Source of the DNA: Zopfochytrium polystomum
Lineage: Eukaryota > Chytridiomycota > Chytridiomycetes > Chytridiales > Chytridiaceae
NCBI GenBank assembly: GCA_025765615.1
Contig: JAIVFJ010000123.1
Coordinates: 62,001-126,000, forward strand
Direction: 5' to 3'
Length of the DNA: 64,000 nucleotides
This document shows, in pieces, positions 1-10,038 of this stretch. The notes under the pieces are model-generated. The model made no database searches, was not told where the DNA came from, and saw only the letters and a list, made by a program, of their open reading frames with translations. How positions within the stretch are numbered: position 1 is the first letter of the stretch; each line of letters starts with the position of its first letter. Position numbers and translations under genes: made by a program.

Positions 1-1150
1 GAGAAGAATAGGCACATTCCTCATCAGAAAGAAATGAAGGCTTTCGTCTTCAAGGCGAGACCCTTCAAAAGTAAAACCCTCCTAGCTGCACAAAGAGACA
101 GAACATACCAACACGCATCTCAATCCAGCACGAGAGAGTCGATTGATTGAAATTGGAGTTGGACAGGGGATGTTGCGAGCGAGTCACCTCGCATAGTCCT
201 GTAAAGCTTTGGAACTCGAAGCCGTCTGCATTAGTGCGATTGTACAGGCTGCTTGGACTTGCAGCGGAAGCGAACCACGGCGTGGGTGCCGAGGCTCTCG
301 TCCTAGTTTACAAACGAGCGGTTGAACTGAACTTCCCAGTTCGCGATGACAGCGATGACAAAGTGCAATTCATTGCACTGCACTCCGACGTGGGACGACG
401 GCGCCGGAGGAAGTCGACGTCGGCAACCGCGACGAACGAGGCTGCATCGATAATTGCATTCTACCCAACGCCTTCCCAAGCTTTCTGACTGTGTGCAGGA
501 CCCTCTCTTCCTCTCCTGCTCTCTCCCACAAGCAACAGTTCATTTTGGACAAACGTTTGCTTTCTTTCGGCGCACTTCTCGTTTCCCTGCAGTGAAAGCA
601 GCTAGGGTGGCCTGTGTGTGCAACGCACTTGGTTCTCTCAAGCGAAGCCGGGCTCCGGACGCCGAAGAGCCGATCAAGAAGGACGACGACGCGCAGACGA
701 CGGTCAAGCGTGCCGACGAGACGGTAGATGAAAGCAAGGCTGTCGAAGGCAACCTTGTGGATTCCCAGCCGATGGAAAAGCTGCCGGCGTACGCTGAGCA
801 GTCTCGGGTCGTTCACCGCGTTTCTATTTGCTTGGTTTGTTATTTTTTTTGTTTGTTGCGCATCCACGTATTCCGGCTAAACCGAAAAGCAAAGTGATTC
901 TGGCTGCAATTCGTCCAAAGGCCCCATATTTCTTCCTCCTTCTTCTCAATGGGGTTTCTCAGTCCGATTGTTTCAGTGCCACATTTACTGCGTTACTGCA
1001 TTTAACAAAATATAAGAAACGATCAAACAAATTTGAAATGAACTCTGTCAATCCATTCTTGCTACAAAAAAGTGCATCAACACTCTGGATGAGGAGCACG
1101 GATTTTCCCTCTAAACAACTCGGTCAGAAAGTTCAGAAAAGGAATCCAAA
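1..1150. other. unresolved region with a possible exon remnant
   Basis: No convincing complete gene is seen. Around 590-830 on the + strand a frame runs through an acidic/basic stretch after a possible acceptor (ttccctgcag at about 583-592). The roughly 45 bases after it, around 603-650 (gggtggcctgtgtg...acttggttct), resemble bases 48738-48790, where a similar acceptor-like sequence precedes them. The two loci may therefore share an exon or a transposon-derived segment. Function unknown; the rest is AT-rich and unremarkable. Confidence 0.3.
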
Positions 1151-1152
1151 GA

Positions 1153-2862
1153 TCAATCTTCGACACTCTGCAACATTCTCTTCCCAGGAATTGTCACAAT
1201 GAGCGCCGCTGTCGCGTAAATGTCCACGAGCGTGGCTTCATTGCCGTAAGCCGCAAACGAGCTTGCGCGGATGGTAAACGCCTTTGGCCTCCTCACCCAC
1301 ACTAGGTCCTTCAACACTTCGCAGTTGGCGTCGCGAGTCAGAATATCGTACAGTTCCCGCTTCTGGCCGCCCATCCATTCGCACCTCGCCGCAAAGTTCG
1401 GTCCCACCAGAAGCACGGCGCCATCGCCGCAGCAGTTGATTCGCACGCTGCTGCCAAAGTTGTAACCGTTCGGCTCAATAGAGTAGGGTCCGTATCCCTG
1501 CTGCTTTTCCTCTCCGTCGTCCTCCCAGTCCGCTTCGTAGATCGCGGCGACTTCGAACTCGAGGCCCGCGGACTTGACGGCGGACGTGAGGAGGTAGTCT
1601 TCACCCTTGAGGTCGGCGAGTTTCAGGTGCAGGCCACCGCCTACGGCTTTCGAGTACTCGTGCGCCAGCGCAAAACCCAGTTCCCCGCCGTCAGGCATGA
1701 ACAGCGGGTCGGACAGTAGCTGCTTCAGGAACGACTCCACAGATGATCCTGGCATGTCCACGGACGGCGCAGGTACGTCGTTAGCAGCGTCTTCCTCGGC
1801 TTCGGTAACGCGGTGCAAGTTGAAAGTAAGGGTCACGCGGAGCCCGTCGACGACTGGGAGAATCTCGTGCTCGCAGTCCGAAAAAAACGCGGCCCACTGC
1901 AGGACCGTGCCGCCCACCTTATTTCCAGACCGCTCGGCCCAGTCGTGCACCACCTCTCGCCCGGCGTGTCGCACAACAAGCTGGCCACCGGTGAAGGCAA
2001 CGGGAAGGCACACAACCAGCGACCCAAACATGGTCGCGCCGCGCGGGGTGTCTCGGTGCGGCCTGAAAAACCCGCCCGGCCCGTACGCGTTGATCTTGTA
2101 CAGCTCCGCGCGGACGGGCACGTCGAACTCGCAGTCACGTCTCGACCGCCAGCCCGACGTTGCGTGCGCCGTCCCGGTGCAGGCGTGCAGGTCATCTTTG
2201 CGATCCGAGCGGCGGTTGCGCGGCGGAAGAGCGTGTGTCGCCGCTTTTACGATTTCGGCGCAGGCGTCTCGCAACGCTCCGCCGAGCTCAAAGTCGGCGC
2301 GGTCGACCTTGCGGGCGTCCCTGTAGGTCTTGTCGAGCACCGTCTCGGCGCCGCGGCCGAACAAGGCCGGGGAGGAGACCGAGTCGAGGACGGAAGCCCA
2401 GTCGGCGGCGCTGGCCGTGGCAATGTCAAGCACGCGCGCCGTCGTCGAGGGTTTGACGGCGTCAGGAAAAAAGACGAGCGGCCGGTCGGGGCAGGGGGCA
2501 GCTCCGCCGGCGGTGAAGACGGCGGTGGAGGCGACGGCGGCGACGGCCTCGTCCAGCTGGAGGAACCGGCTGATGTTGTACAGCCGTGGGTGTGCGGGGA
2601 GGGCTGCAGCCGCGGCGCGGAAGCAGGAGCGCAGCTTGCGAGCGCTTTTGCTGTTTTCATCGTCGTTCAGCTTGGGTCCGTCGAGCGCGGGCGTGGTGAG
2701 GTTGAAAAAGTCGAAGCCGGACAGGAAGGCGAGGCAGGGGGCCGGGTGCATGCCCGCTGAGCGGAGGGCTTTGCAGGTGCTCGTCAGGCGACCGTCTGCC
2801 TCGAGGTCGTTGAGCAGCCGCTGGATGCGGCGAAGGACCTCGGCCGGAAGGCGATCGAGCAT
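1153..2862 (-). CDS. 2OG-Fe(II) oxygenase (prolyl 4-hydroxylase-like) with N-terminal F-box-like segment
   Basis: About 569 aa from the first true ATG at 2862; the open frame continues upstream without an ATG, so a short upstream exon is possible. Residues about 1-35 (LDRLPAEVLRRIQ...) look like an F-box. The catalytic half shows the double-stranded beta-helix signature: HRD (His269, Asp271 as iron ligands) in FFRPHRDTPRG, then His332 (CEHEI) and Arg342 (GLRVTLTF), which would bind the 2-oxoglutarate carboxylate. Known members hydroxylate protein or small-molecule substrates using Fe(II), O2 and 2-oxoglutarate; the substrate here cannot be told. Single exon and intact. The domain assignment is strong, the F-box weaker. 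Confidence 0.82.
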   Translation of the reverse strand: MLDRLPAEVLRRIQRLLNDLEADGRLTSTCKALRSAGMHPAPCLAFLSGFDFFNLTTPALDGPKLNDDENSKSARKLRSCFRAAAAALPAHPRLYNISRFLQLDEAVAAVASTAVFTAGGAAPCPDRPLVFFPDAVKPSTTARVLDIATASAADWASVLDSVSSPALFGRGAETVLDKTYRDARKVDRADFELGGALRDACAEIVKAATHALPPRNRRSDRKDDLHACTGTAHATSGWRSRRDCEFDVPVRAELYKINAYGPGGFFRPHRDTPRGATMFGSLVVCLPVAFTGGQLVVRHAGREVVHDWAERSGNKVGGTVLQWAAFFSDCEHEILPVVDGLRVTLTFNLHRVTEAEEDAANDVPAPSVDMPGSSVESFLKQLLSDPLFMPDGGELGFALAHEYSKAVGGGLHLKLADLKGEDYLLTSAVKSAGLEFEVAAIYEADWEDDGEEKQQGYGPYSIEPNGYNFGSSVRINCCGDGAVLLVGPNFAARCEWMGGQKRELYDILTRDANCEVLKDLVWVRRPKAFTIRASSFAAYGNEATLVDIYATAALIVTIPGKRMLQSVED

Positions 2863-2949
2863 TGGGAACTGTTGACTGACCGACGGCGATCGATGAAGGG
2901 AAGGAAGTGCCGCGGAGTCGGGTGGCGGATCCGCTGTTGTTGGCAAAGT

Positions 2950-3262
2950 CGTGAGTCAAAAATCTTTTTTCGTTTTGTTGGTTTTTTTTTTCTTTTTTTT
3001 TTCTCGCGTCGTTTCTTCGTCAGAAGCTTGCTTGGCTGTCGCAGTCAAACCCGTCATCAAAGGCGTTTGGGGGTGAGCTCGAAGAATGCGCAGAGGGAGT
3101 GTGGCGTTTCTTGGTGTACGCGGGGGGTTTCTTACTCTGATCAACTTGGTCAAGCGTTTACTTAGGGGGTGGGGGAAGGTACGATACTCGAACAGAGACC
3201 TTGATGATATTCAGCACAGGTGAAAATTTCATACTATCATTCTCTAGAGCATGCTTCTGCGG
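2950..3262. other. intergenic, T-rich
   Basis: Contains long T runs (2978-3002) upstream of the oxygenase gene. No gene or RNA seen. Confidence 0.5.
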
Positions 3263-4012
3263 TCAAACCACCATTGAGCCACCAGCCCCTGGGGCAACGC
3301 CTTTAAACATCTTTCTAATCGCCTCTCGTGCACCAGAGTTGCTTTTCAGCCACCGCTGGAACTTGCCTGAACCTTCCCACCACTCGAGGACTTTCACATC
3401 TGTTGCATCCTTGAATGGTAGCGAGTCCCAGTCGATTTCAAGGCCGCTGTCCATCCACCACTGCAAGCTTTCAGGCGAATTCCACTCAATTGCGAGGGAA
3501 ATGGAATCTCTGCTGTATCTGAGTTCGTACCCACTGTCCATCCACCACTGAAGCACTTGGGTGTGGCCGTTCCTGCTGGCTAGGTCCATTGCTCTTGCGC
3601 TGTACTTGAATTCGAGGCCGCTGTTCTTCCACCACTGCAGCACTTGGGTCTTTCCTGTCTGCGACGCGCCGCAAACCGCATCTTCATCGTACTTCATGGG
3701 CAGCCCGCTGTTCTTCCACCACTGCAGCACAGGAACTTGCCCAAAGCGACTTGCTGCCGCGATCGCCTCGTCGTACGCGAACTCGAGTCCACTGTCCTTC
3801 CACCACTGCAACACACCGACCCGACCGTTGACACAGGCGCCCTCAATGGCCCTTGCGTCGTACAGAAGTGGGAGTCCGCTTCCCTTCCACCACTGCAGGA
3901 GATCCAGACGCCCCCGTCGGCTTGCAGATTCAATGGCAGACTCCGTGTACACGAGCTCCAGCCCGCTGCGCCTCCACCACTCGAGGACCTCGATGGAATC
4001 GGCGCAGTCCAT
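3263..4012 (-). CDS. WWKDSGL-repeat (ankyrin-like) protein, N-terminally truncated
   Basis: 249 aa from ATG 4012. About eight repeats of roughly 27-30 residues follow the pattern A..ASR.G...VLQWWKDSGLEL.Y, resembling ankyrin repeats in which the second helix ends in Trp-Trp. Proteins like this are usually uncharacterised and presumed to be interaction scaffolds. The paralog at 55632-56756 has an extra N-terminal segment of about 95 residues. Here the matching 5' part is present at 4142-4050 (start MTTQPSRRR) but in another frame. Compared with the neighbouring copy about 140 bp is missing between the two parts, so the gene has either lost its N-terminus or become a pseudogene. Unknown function. 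Confidence 0.6.
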   Translation of the reverse strand: MDCADSIEVLEWWRRSGLELVYTESAIESASRRGRLDLLQWWKGSGLPLLYDARAIEGACVNGRVGVLQWWKDSGLEFAYDEAIAAASRFGQVPVLQWWKNSGLPMKYDEDAVCGASQTGKTQVLQWWKNSGLEFKYSARAMDLASRNGHTQVLQWWMDSGYELRYSRDSISLAIEWNSPESLQWWMDSGLEIDWDSLPFKDATDVKVLEWWEGSGKFQRWLKSNSGAREAIRKMFKGVAPGAGGSMVV

Positions 4013-4323
4013 AGCGATGCTGGAGGCGGAAGAGGGTGGCAGCGGCAAAGCGGTCCTGCGACGATTTGCTGTAGCTGCAGATCAGGACCTCGAGGTTGGA
4101 GGGCAGTTGGCGGGGACGACGGCGTGAAGGCTGTGTGGTCATCGTGCGGGAACTGAACCAGACAAGGTTTGGTTGGTTCAAACACTGATGATGATCATAA
4201 GCGACCTGCTTCTGCGGCACAAGCGCGACGCGCTCTCCTGGAGCAGCCGCCTTCAAGGCATTATTGAGGGGAGGAAACACAACAAATAACAACTGCATAG
4301 GTTAAGTTTGATGCGATTACTGC

Positions 4324-5265
4324 CTAAAGCATGGTTCTGCGGTCGAGCCACCACTGTGCCACTGTTGCCAGGGGTGCCGCGCCGCGCTCGAGGATGCATT
4401 TAAACACCTCTTCCGCACCAGAGTTGCCTTTCCGCCACAGCTGGAACAGACCCGAATCCTCCCACCACTCGAGGACTTCCACATGTGTAGTATCCTTGAA
4501 AGGTAACGAGTCCCAATCGATCTCAAGGGCGCTGTCCAACCACCACTGCAAGCAGGCAGGCAGATTCATAAAAATGGCGATGGAGATGGCGGTACTGCTG
4601 TTCTTGAGTTCAAATCCACAATCCATCCACCACTAAGGCACTTTGGTGTGGCCGCACGCGCTGGCGAGGGCCATCGCCCTCGCGCTGTAATTGAATTCGA
4701 GGCCACTGTCCTTCCACCACTGCAACACTTGGATGTGTCCTGTCTGCGACGCGACGCAAACTGGTTCATCAAAGTACTGCAGGGGCAGCCACTGTCCTTC
4801 CACCACTGCAGCACATCTACTTGCCCTCTGCTGCAGGCGACCTTGATCGCTCCGACATCGTACAGAAGCGTGAGTCCGCTCTCCTTCCACCGCTGCAGGA
4901 GATCCAAGCGACCCCGTCCGCTCGCGGCTTCAACGGCACGCTTGGTGTATCGGAGCTCCAACCCGCTGCGCCTCGACCAATCAAGGATCTCGACAGATTC
5001 CGCCGAGTCCATCGCGATGTCGTCGTCCTCCAGCTTGTCGAGCCGCTCGCGCGGTAGGTTGCGGAGCAAATGGTCCAGGGCTTCGACGGGGCCGACAGAG
5101 CCGAGCGAGTGACGAAGCACGAGCAAGCAGACGGCCTGGATCCGCGGGAGGCGGAGGAGGGTGGCTGCGGCGAAGCGGTCCTGCGGCGGGATGCTGTAGT
5201 CGCATCAGGTCCTGGACGTTGGAGGGCAGTCGGCCGGGGAGTCGGCGTGTGGGCTGTACGGTCAT
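4324..5265 (-). pseudogene. WWKDSGL-repeat gene, frameshifted
   Basis: Tandem paralog of the 3263-4012 gene, same strand. The family start (MTVQPTRRL) lies at 5265. Relative to the neighbour there is a small indel near 5205, a second frame change near 4790 (between a complete LQWWKDSG unit and the next unit) and a stop/frame change near 4634 before the C-terminal units. All repeat units are still recognisable across three frames, and the C-terminal part (4324-4626, ending near RRTML) is intact. The three lesions argue against a functional product, though sequencing errors cannot be excluded. Confidence 0.7.
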
Positions 5266-5279
5266 GGTTGGACTGAGCC

Positions 5280-5970
5280 AGACAAGAGACAGGTTCGACT
5301 GGGTCATTCGGTGAACTTTGCCAAAGTGGAAGCAACTGTCCAAGTTGCCCGCTGCAGGACCTGAGGGAACACACACACACACACATTCTTTCTTCTCTAC
5401 CCCTTCTCTCTTAAAATCTTGTGCCACTACTCACCGCGGAAATTAACTGCAGTCTCCAGCGACGCGTGCGACGGCAAGACGGCGCCACTTCCGCGGCGGC
5501 CATGGCGATAACATTTCGTTGTAAATACAGTAAATGCTGTTACAAGGTTAAAAACTGGGAAACTTTTCCCGAGTGCTGGAAATCTTGGCACTTGCACTCG
5601 ACTTGCACTCTGGCGAGCCCCCGGGTATGTTTTGCTATTGCAGCCTGGGCGAGGAGAAGAATGAAAGAATCGGTCAGCGGGCCGTTGGAATCCCGCCCGA
5701 CAGACTGGTGTGGAGCCCACCTAACCCATGAAGTCCTCACATCACTTCCTTTGCCATGTGTATAATAATGTGGTGAGACTGTGTAGCTAGTTGTTTATTT
5801 CGACGAGGAGTACTGGGTGGAAATCTGGTGGTTGGCTGTAAGGTTGAAAAGATCAAGAAGAAATGAGTTTTTTGAAAGAAGGGCCCCCTCTCGAAGAACC
5901 TTCTGCTTTAAATCGCAGAAGGAAACCCTGGGGCCTTCATCTAAAGAGTGTTTTATGTCATCATGTCCAA
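5280..5970. other. intergenic, no feature beyond a short (AC)n tract
   Basis: A short (AC)n tract at about 5368-5384. I see no gene or structured RNA. Confidence 0.5.
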
Positions 5971-7938
5971 CTACATGACAGTCGGCAGCGTCAAGCTTCT
6001 AATCAGCGCCGCGTCGCGTTCCCTCCTCCTTTCCCGCTCCTCCCTTTCCAAATTCAGCTTCACTTGCTCGGCCACAGTCGGCGCGACGCGCCCACCGCCG
6101 CTTCCGGTCCAGAACTTCGAAAGTTTTTTCTTCCCGCCGCCGTGGGGCGCGTCGAAGTGCACCGGCTCGCACGGCTTGGAGGGACGGCCGGCGGAGATGG
6201 CGGCGAAGATGTTGTCGTGGGAGGACGGCGAGTGGGTCGAGGGAGGGTGCTCTTGCGGTGGAGACGGCGGGGAGTGGGCGCGGCGCTTTGAGCGGGCGAG
6301 TTCGGCGGCGGAGATGGGGACGGTGTCGTCATTGTCGTCGTCGGAGAAGGAGAAGGAGGAGGAAGGGGAGGAGGACGAAGTTGCGACTGGAGCAGCCCTC
6401 GGCTGGCTCCGCGTCGACCCCGCGACGGTAGACCCGGCCTCGACAACCGCGGAATCAAACGACACCGCGTGGCGCACCGCGCGGCGGACGTGAGCGCCGC
6501 GCGAGGGCCTCATTGCCGGTCTTGGCGTCGCTTTTCCCGCCGTCTTCGTCTTCTCAGCCAGGCTGGCAGGAACCCCGGTCGGCGAGGCCGGATGCGGCGG
6601 CGCCGCGACCCCCAGCTGGTCGTCGTCTGGGATCCTGAGCGCGAGGTGCTGACTCCTGCGCAGCTGTTTCTGCGCGAGCAGCGTGGCGAAAGTGGCGTCG
6701 GCGGCCATGGCGGCCGCCACGGCAAACTGCGCCATGTAGTCCGGCTGCGGCTCTACCTTCGCCTCCATCGTCTGCGGCTCCAACGTGACCGTCTCCGTAG
6801 GTGATCGAAGCAGCGAGCTCCGCCTCACTGGAACCACGGGTGGCGGCCTCCTCTTTCCCTTCCCGCGGTCCTCATCCGAAGTCGATTTTACCACCATCCC
6901 ATACCCCCTTTCCCTCACAACGCGAAACATCTCACCCGTAAGCACCAACGGAAACGCATAATCGCACTCCAGCGGGTCAAGCCCATCGCCCTGCGGCGGC
7001 GGACGGAGCGCGACGGGTTGCGCGGCCGGGTTCCACAGAATCAGCGAATCGTCGGCTGTAGCGGCTGCGGGCCTACCGACGTTGACGGGCGGGCTGATGA
7101 GCGCGAACGACGCCGCGGGGAGGTCGTCAGGTCGCGGCGGGAGGTATTGAGTTGTAGCGGCAGAAGACGGGTGGGCGGAGGGGATCTGCGGGAACAGGTG
7201 GAGGGCGGGGTGGTGGTTGGTTGGCGTTGTTGTCGGTGATTTGTCGACTGGCAGTTCGAGGACGGCGATGCAGCGGATCCAGCCGCCGACAACCGGAGCG
7301 GCGGACTTTGGCAGGTAGGAGGCGGCGCCTCGGGGGTCCTCCGAGTCATCGGTGCTTTCTGAGGAGAAGGACGGCCGTCGGGCCGACGAGAGCGAGGGTC
7401 TCGCTTCACCGGCGGCGATGGCTCCGGAGGGGGCAAAGAGGCTCGCGAAGAGAGTAGGCGCGGTCTTGCTGCGGCGTAGAAGGGCCTGAAAGGCGGACTT
7501 GCTCGAGGGCGGGAGAACCTTGACGGGCTGGTAGCAGCCTTGCTGGAACGCCGACGAGTCTGTCACGATTCGGAGGCTGCCAGCCGCGGCGGCGGCGGTG
7601 GCGGCTTTCCCCGCTTTCTGGGTGATTTCGCTGCTGGCGTGCGATTGCGGGGCGCTGTTGCTCCTGTTCTTCGTGTAGGGTGCTTGCGGAACGTTGGTAG
7701 CTGTGGCGGTGGGCAGCGTCTGCGCTCTCTGCTTGGGCGGCATGCTGGGCGTAGCAAGGAGAGGCGGTCGCGGAGATTTTTGGGGGCGCCCAGTCAGCTC
7801 GAGCAGGTCGGTCATCACCGACTCGAGCGCCACGATGGACGGACGCTTCTTCAAGCCGATCTCGGCACGACTGGGTAAGGCAGCGCGGGCGTGGGATTGC
7901 GACTGGGACCGGGAGCGGGTGCGCGGCGTAGTCGACAT
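5971..7938 (-). CDS. large disordered hypothetical protein
   Basis: 655 aa from the first true ATG at 7938. The N-terminus is Arg/Ser-rich and much of the chain is Pro/Ser/Ala-rich low complexity. Three better-conserved-looking islands stand out: around CYQPVKVLPPSSKSAFQALL, around GGWIRCIAVLELPV, and LDPLECDYAFPLVLTGEMF. The C-terminus has a charged helix (LEREERERRRERDAALI) that could form a coiled coil. I do not recognise the family. The single long frame through high-complexity islands supports it being real; it is probably regulatory or scaffolding, but that is a guess. Confidence 0.65.
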   Translation of the reverse strand: MSTTPRTRSRSQSQSHARAALPSRAEIGLKKRPSIVALESVMTDLLELTGRPQKSPRPPLLATPSMPPKQRAQTLPTATATNVPQAPYTKNRSNSAPQSHASSEITQKAGKAATAAAAAGSLRIVTDSSAFQQGCYQPVKVLPPSSKSAFQALLRRSKTAPTLFASLFAPSGAIAAGEARPSLSSARRPSFSSESTDDSEDPRGAASYLPKSAAPVVGGWIRCIAVLELPVDKSPTTTPTNHHPALHLFPQIPSAHPSSAATTQYLPPRPDDLPAASFALISPPVNVGRPAAATADDSLILWNPAAQPVALRPPPQGDGLDPLECDYAFPLVLTGEMFRVVRERGYGMVVKSTSDEDRGKGKRRPPPVVPVRRSSLLRSPTETVTLEPQTMEAKVEPQPDYMAQFAVAAAMAADATFATLLAQKQLRRSQHLALRIPDDDQLGVAAPPHPASPTGVPASLAEKTKTAGKATPRPAMRPSRGAHVRRAVRHAVSFDSAVVEAGSTVAGSTRSQPRAAPVATSSSSPSSSFSFSDDDNDDTVPISAAELARSKRRAHSPPSPPQEHPPSTHSPSSHDNIFAAISAGRPSKPCEPVHFDAPHGGGKKKLSKFWTGSGGGRVAPTVAEQVKLNLEREERERRRERDAALIRSLTLPTVM

Positions 7939-7979
7939 ATCGCAGGTGGAAAGTCGTGAAGAGTAGAACAAGAGAGAGA

Positions 7980-8726
7980 GGTCGAAGAGTCACAGGAAAG
8001 AAGAGGACAAGAAAGGAAGGCGGCGGCGGGTGGCTGTCAACGCAGAGCGGCCCCCGTCCGCGGGTGTATGAGGCTCGAAATACGCAAGGCAATCTGCGGT
8101 CGAGTGCGGCTGAGCGTGAAACGCGCGCTGCTGGGCACAAAAAACGAATGCACGTGATCGTCTTCAATCGTGCGCCGCCTCTGTCGGATCCCCTTTGATT
8201 GTGCCACCCACTTAGTCGTGGAGCAGGTTTGTTTCTTACCTGGCCGCACCCTCACGTGGCAAACGAAGAGTGCACAGAAAAACGTGGGCTGCTGACGAGA
8301 CTACGAGGGTCGTGGAGGCGCTCCACGAAGCGGATCCCATCCTTTGTCCAGAATCAGACGTTGATGAGAACTACTATATCAGATTCACAAGACACAACAG
8401 GCTCTGCGCCAAGACTGCCCATTCCCATTACGATGATCTCGCTCCACGCGCTTAACAAGCGAAATCCGTCGACAACCGGCAAGGCGGGGGTCTGCGTTGG
8501 TGCGAACCGCTGCGCAGCGTTTGCGGAAAGCTCTGGTGGGAAAGGCGTTCCATCCCCTTCCAATCCCCCTGCCCCCTACTGACAAGCAAGCGGCCCAAGC
8601 ACCGCCCACTCGGAAAAGTCCTTCCTTCAAAAAGTCCACTGACCACCCCCACAATCCAGACCAGACACTGTCGAAAAACAAAACACTCGGCCGCTTTGTT
8701 TTTGGATCCTGTCCTCCACCTGCACC
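7980..8726. other. intergenic
   Basis: No gene supported. Short ORFs here are weak and lack homology features. Confidence 0.4.
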
Positions 8727-9405
8727 TCATGTTAATAAAAAGCCCACAACGACGTGCGACCCATGAAAAAAAAAACCAAACATATAGCGATAAAGAGGCA
8801 ACACGGCACTATGAAGTTCGAGCGCTGGAAGGCTGTCTCCGCTGCAGCTGAACGCGCGGTGCTGGCGCGGTTGTCGAGGTCGCGGTCGACGCCGAGGACG
8901 ACGACGGAGGACGCTGGGTGTGGGCGCGCGGGAGCACACGCTGGCGAAGCTGCTGCTGGTCCTGTTGCTGCTGCTGCCGCTGCCGCCACCGCCATCGTCA
9001 TTCAAGCTGTCATGGTCGTTGTGGTCGTCATTTTGGTCATTGTCGTCGAAGCTTGTTGTCTCTGGGTCCTGGACGGCCATTAGCAGTTGCGCGTGCACGC
9101 GCTGGATTCTTGAAACGACGGCTGCTGCTTCTGCAGCGGCGGCCTGTCATCGGGCGTGAGGAACGACACATAGGGCGGCGCGGGGTTGGCGAGCAGGTCG
9201 TGGAGCATCGACGGACAACAACGATGCAGTTGCAAGATATTGCAACGGCGGCGGCCGCGGCGGCAGCGGTGGCGTCAACGGCGACGTTGTGCTCGGTGAT
9301 CGCGTCGTGGAAGGACTGGAGCGAGCGGTCGAGCGGCGTGGTTACGCGGAGGCGGCGATGGTGGTGGTGGTGGGTGGTTGTGGGGCCGCCCTTGGTGTGT
9401 GAGTA
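8727..9405 (-). CDS. possible multi-exon gene, alanine- and aspartate-rich (structure uncertain)
   Basis: On the minus strand two coherent segments appear: an amphipathic, alanine-rich stretch around 9330-9240 (LDRSLQSFHDAITEHN followed by an Ala run), and one from about 9144 (Ala-rich, then SRIQRVHAQLLMAVQDPE) that continues into an Asp/Asn/His-rich and Ser-rich tail ending at 8727. The second starts just after an acceptor-like gatgacag. I could not place a start codon or the intron with certainty. Family not recognised. Bases 8735-8830 have a diverged copy at 12268-12350. Confidence 0.3.
8735..8830 (+). repeat. short dispersed repeat, copy 1
   Basis: About 95 bp (ccacaacgacgtgcgaccca ... 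actatgaagttcgagcgc) with a diverged copy at 12268-12350 in the same orientation. It may be a duplicated gene end or a small transposon relic. Confidence 0.5.
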
Positions 9406-9409
9406 GCAG

Positions 9410-9936
9410 GGTGATCATATTTATTTATTTTTTCCCCGCCTCATTGGCGCCACTCCCATTTTTTTGTCGTTTTTTAGGAAATTTCCTGAAAATAGGGATT
9501 GTCATTCAATAAACGGGTAGCGGCATTCTTAACCTCGCCCCGTTATACCCTACATAACAACCTCCCTGCCTAGTAAATAGAATAGCATTGCAAATCGTTT
9601 CCCTCAACAAGGCGGGCTGAGCCAACACACATACCTGTTGGAGAGGAGAATCCAATCCCGTGCGGGACCGAAGGCGGATCGGACTGACCGGCGAACCGCA
9701 GCCGGCTGAGCCCACACACACACACACACACACACACCAAACGTCCCTTAAGAGTTGGCCAACGCCGAAGCTGCATTCGTACACACCGCATCACGCATCA
9801 AACATCCACATTCATCCACCACATCCACTAGTTTCTCCCTCTCCGTGCCTCCCACGCATTACCGTTTTCGGGGCAACCCCTCAGTTCCGCGAGCTAGGCT
9901 GTGTCTCTCGGTCACAGTCCGGCGGGATTCGGCCCT

Positions 9937-10014
<78 letters not shown>

Positions 10015-10038
10015 TGACGACGGCGCCCACATCGAAAA
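9410..10038 (+). promoter_or_regulatory. kinase-like gene 5' region with (CA)n, (GA)n and (GT)n tracts
   Basis: At about 9695-9737 GGCTGAGCC is followed at once by a (CA)n run and then CCTTAAGAG...GGCCA. The same arrangement precedes both micro-exon genes (43,9xx and 46,4xx). Further on lie a (GA)n tract (9941-9985) and a (GT)n tract (9986-10011) directly upstream of candidate starts at 10014 and 10039. The promoter reading is inferred from this shared layout. Confidence 0.45.

Noticed and set aside
1813..2760. Long plus-strand ORF opposite the oxygenase
   Set aside because: It is a GC-rich shadow frame; the minus strand shows the full iron- and oxoglutarate-binding motif set.
9941..10011. 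Peptides encoded by (GA)n and (GT)n tracts
   Set aside because: Low-complexity translation of microsatellites; these lie upstream of the likely start.
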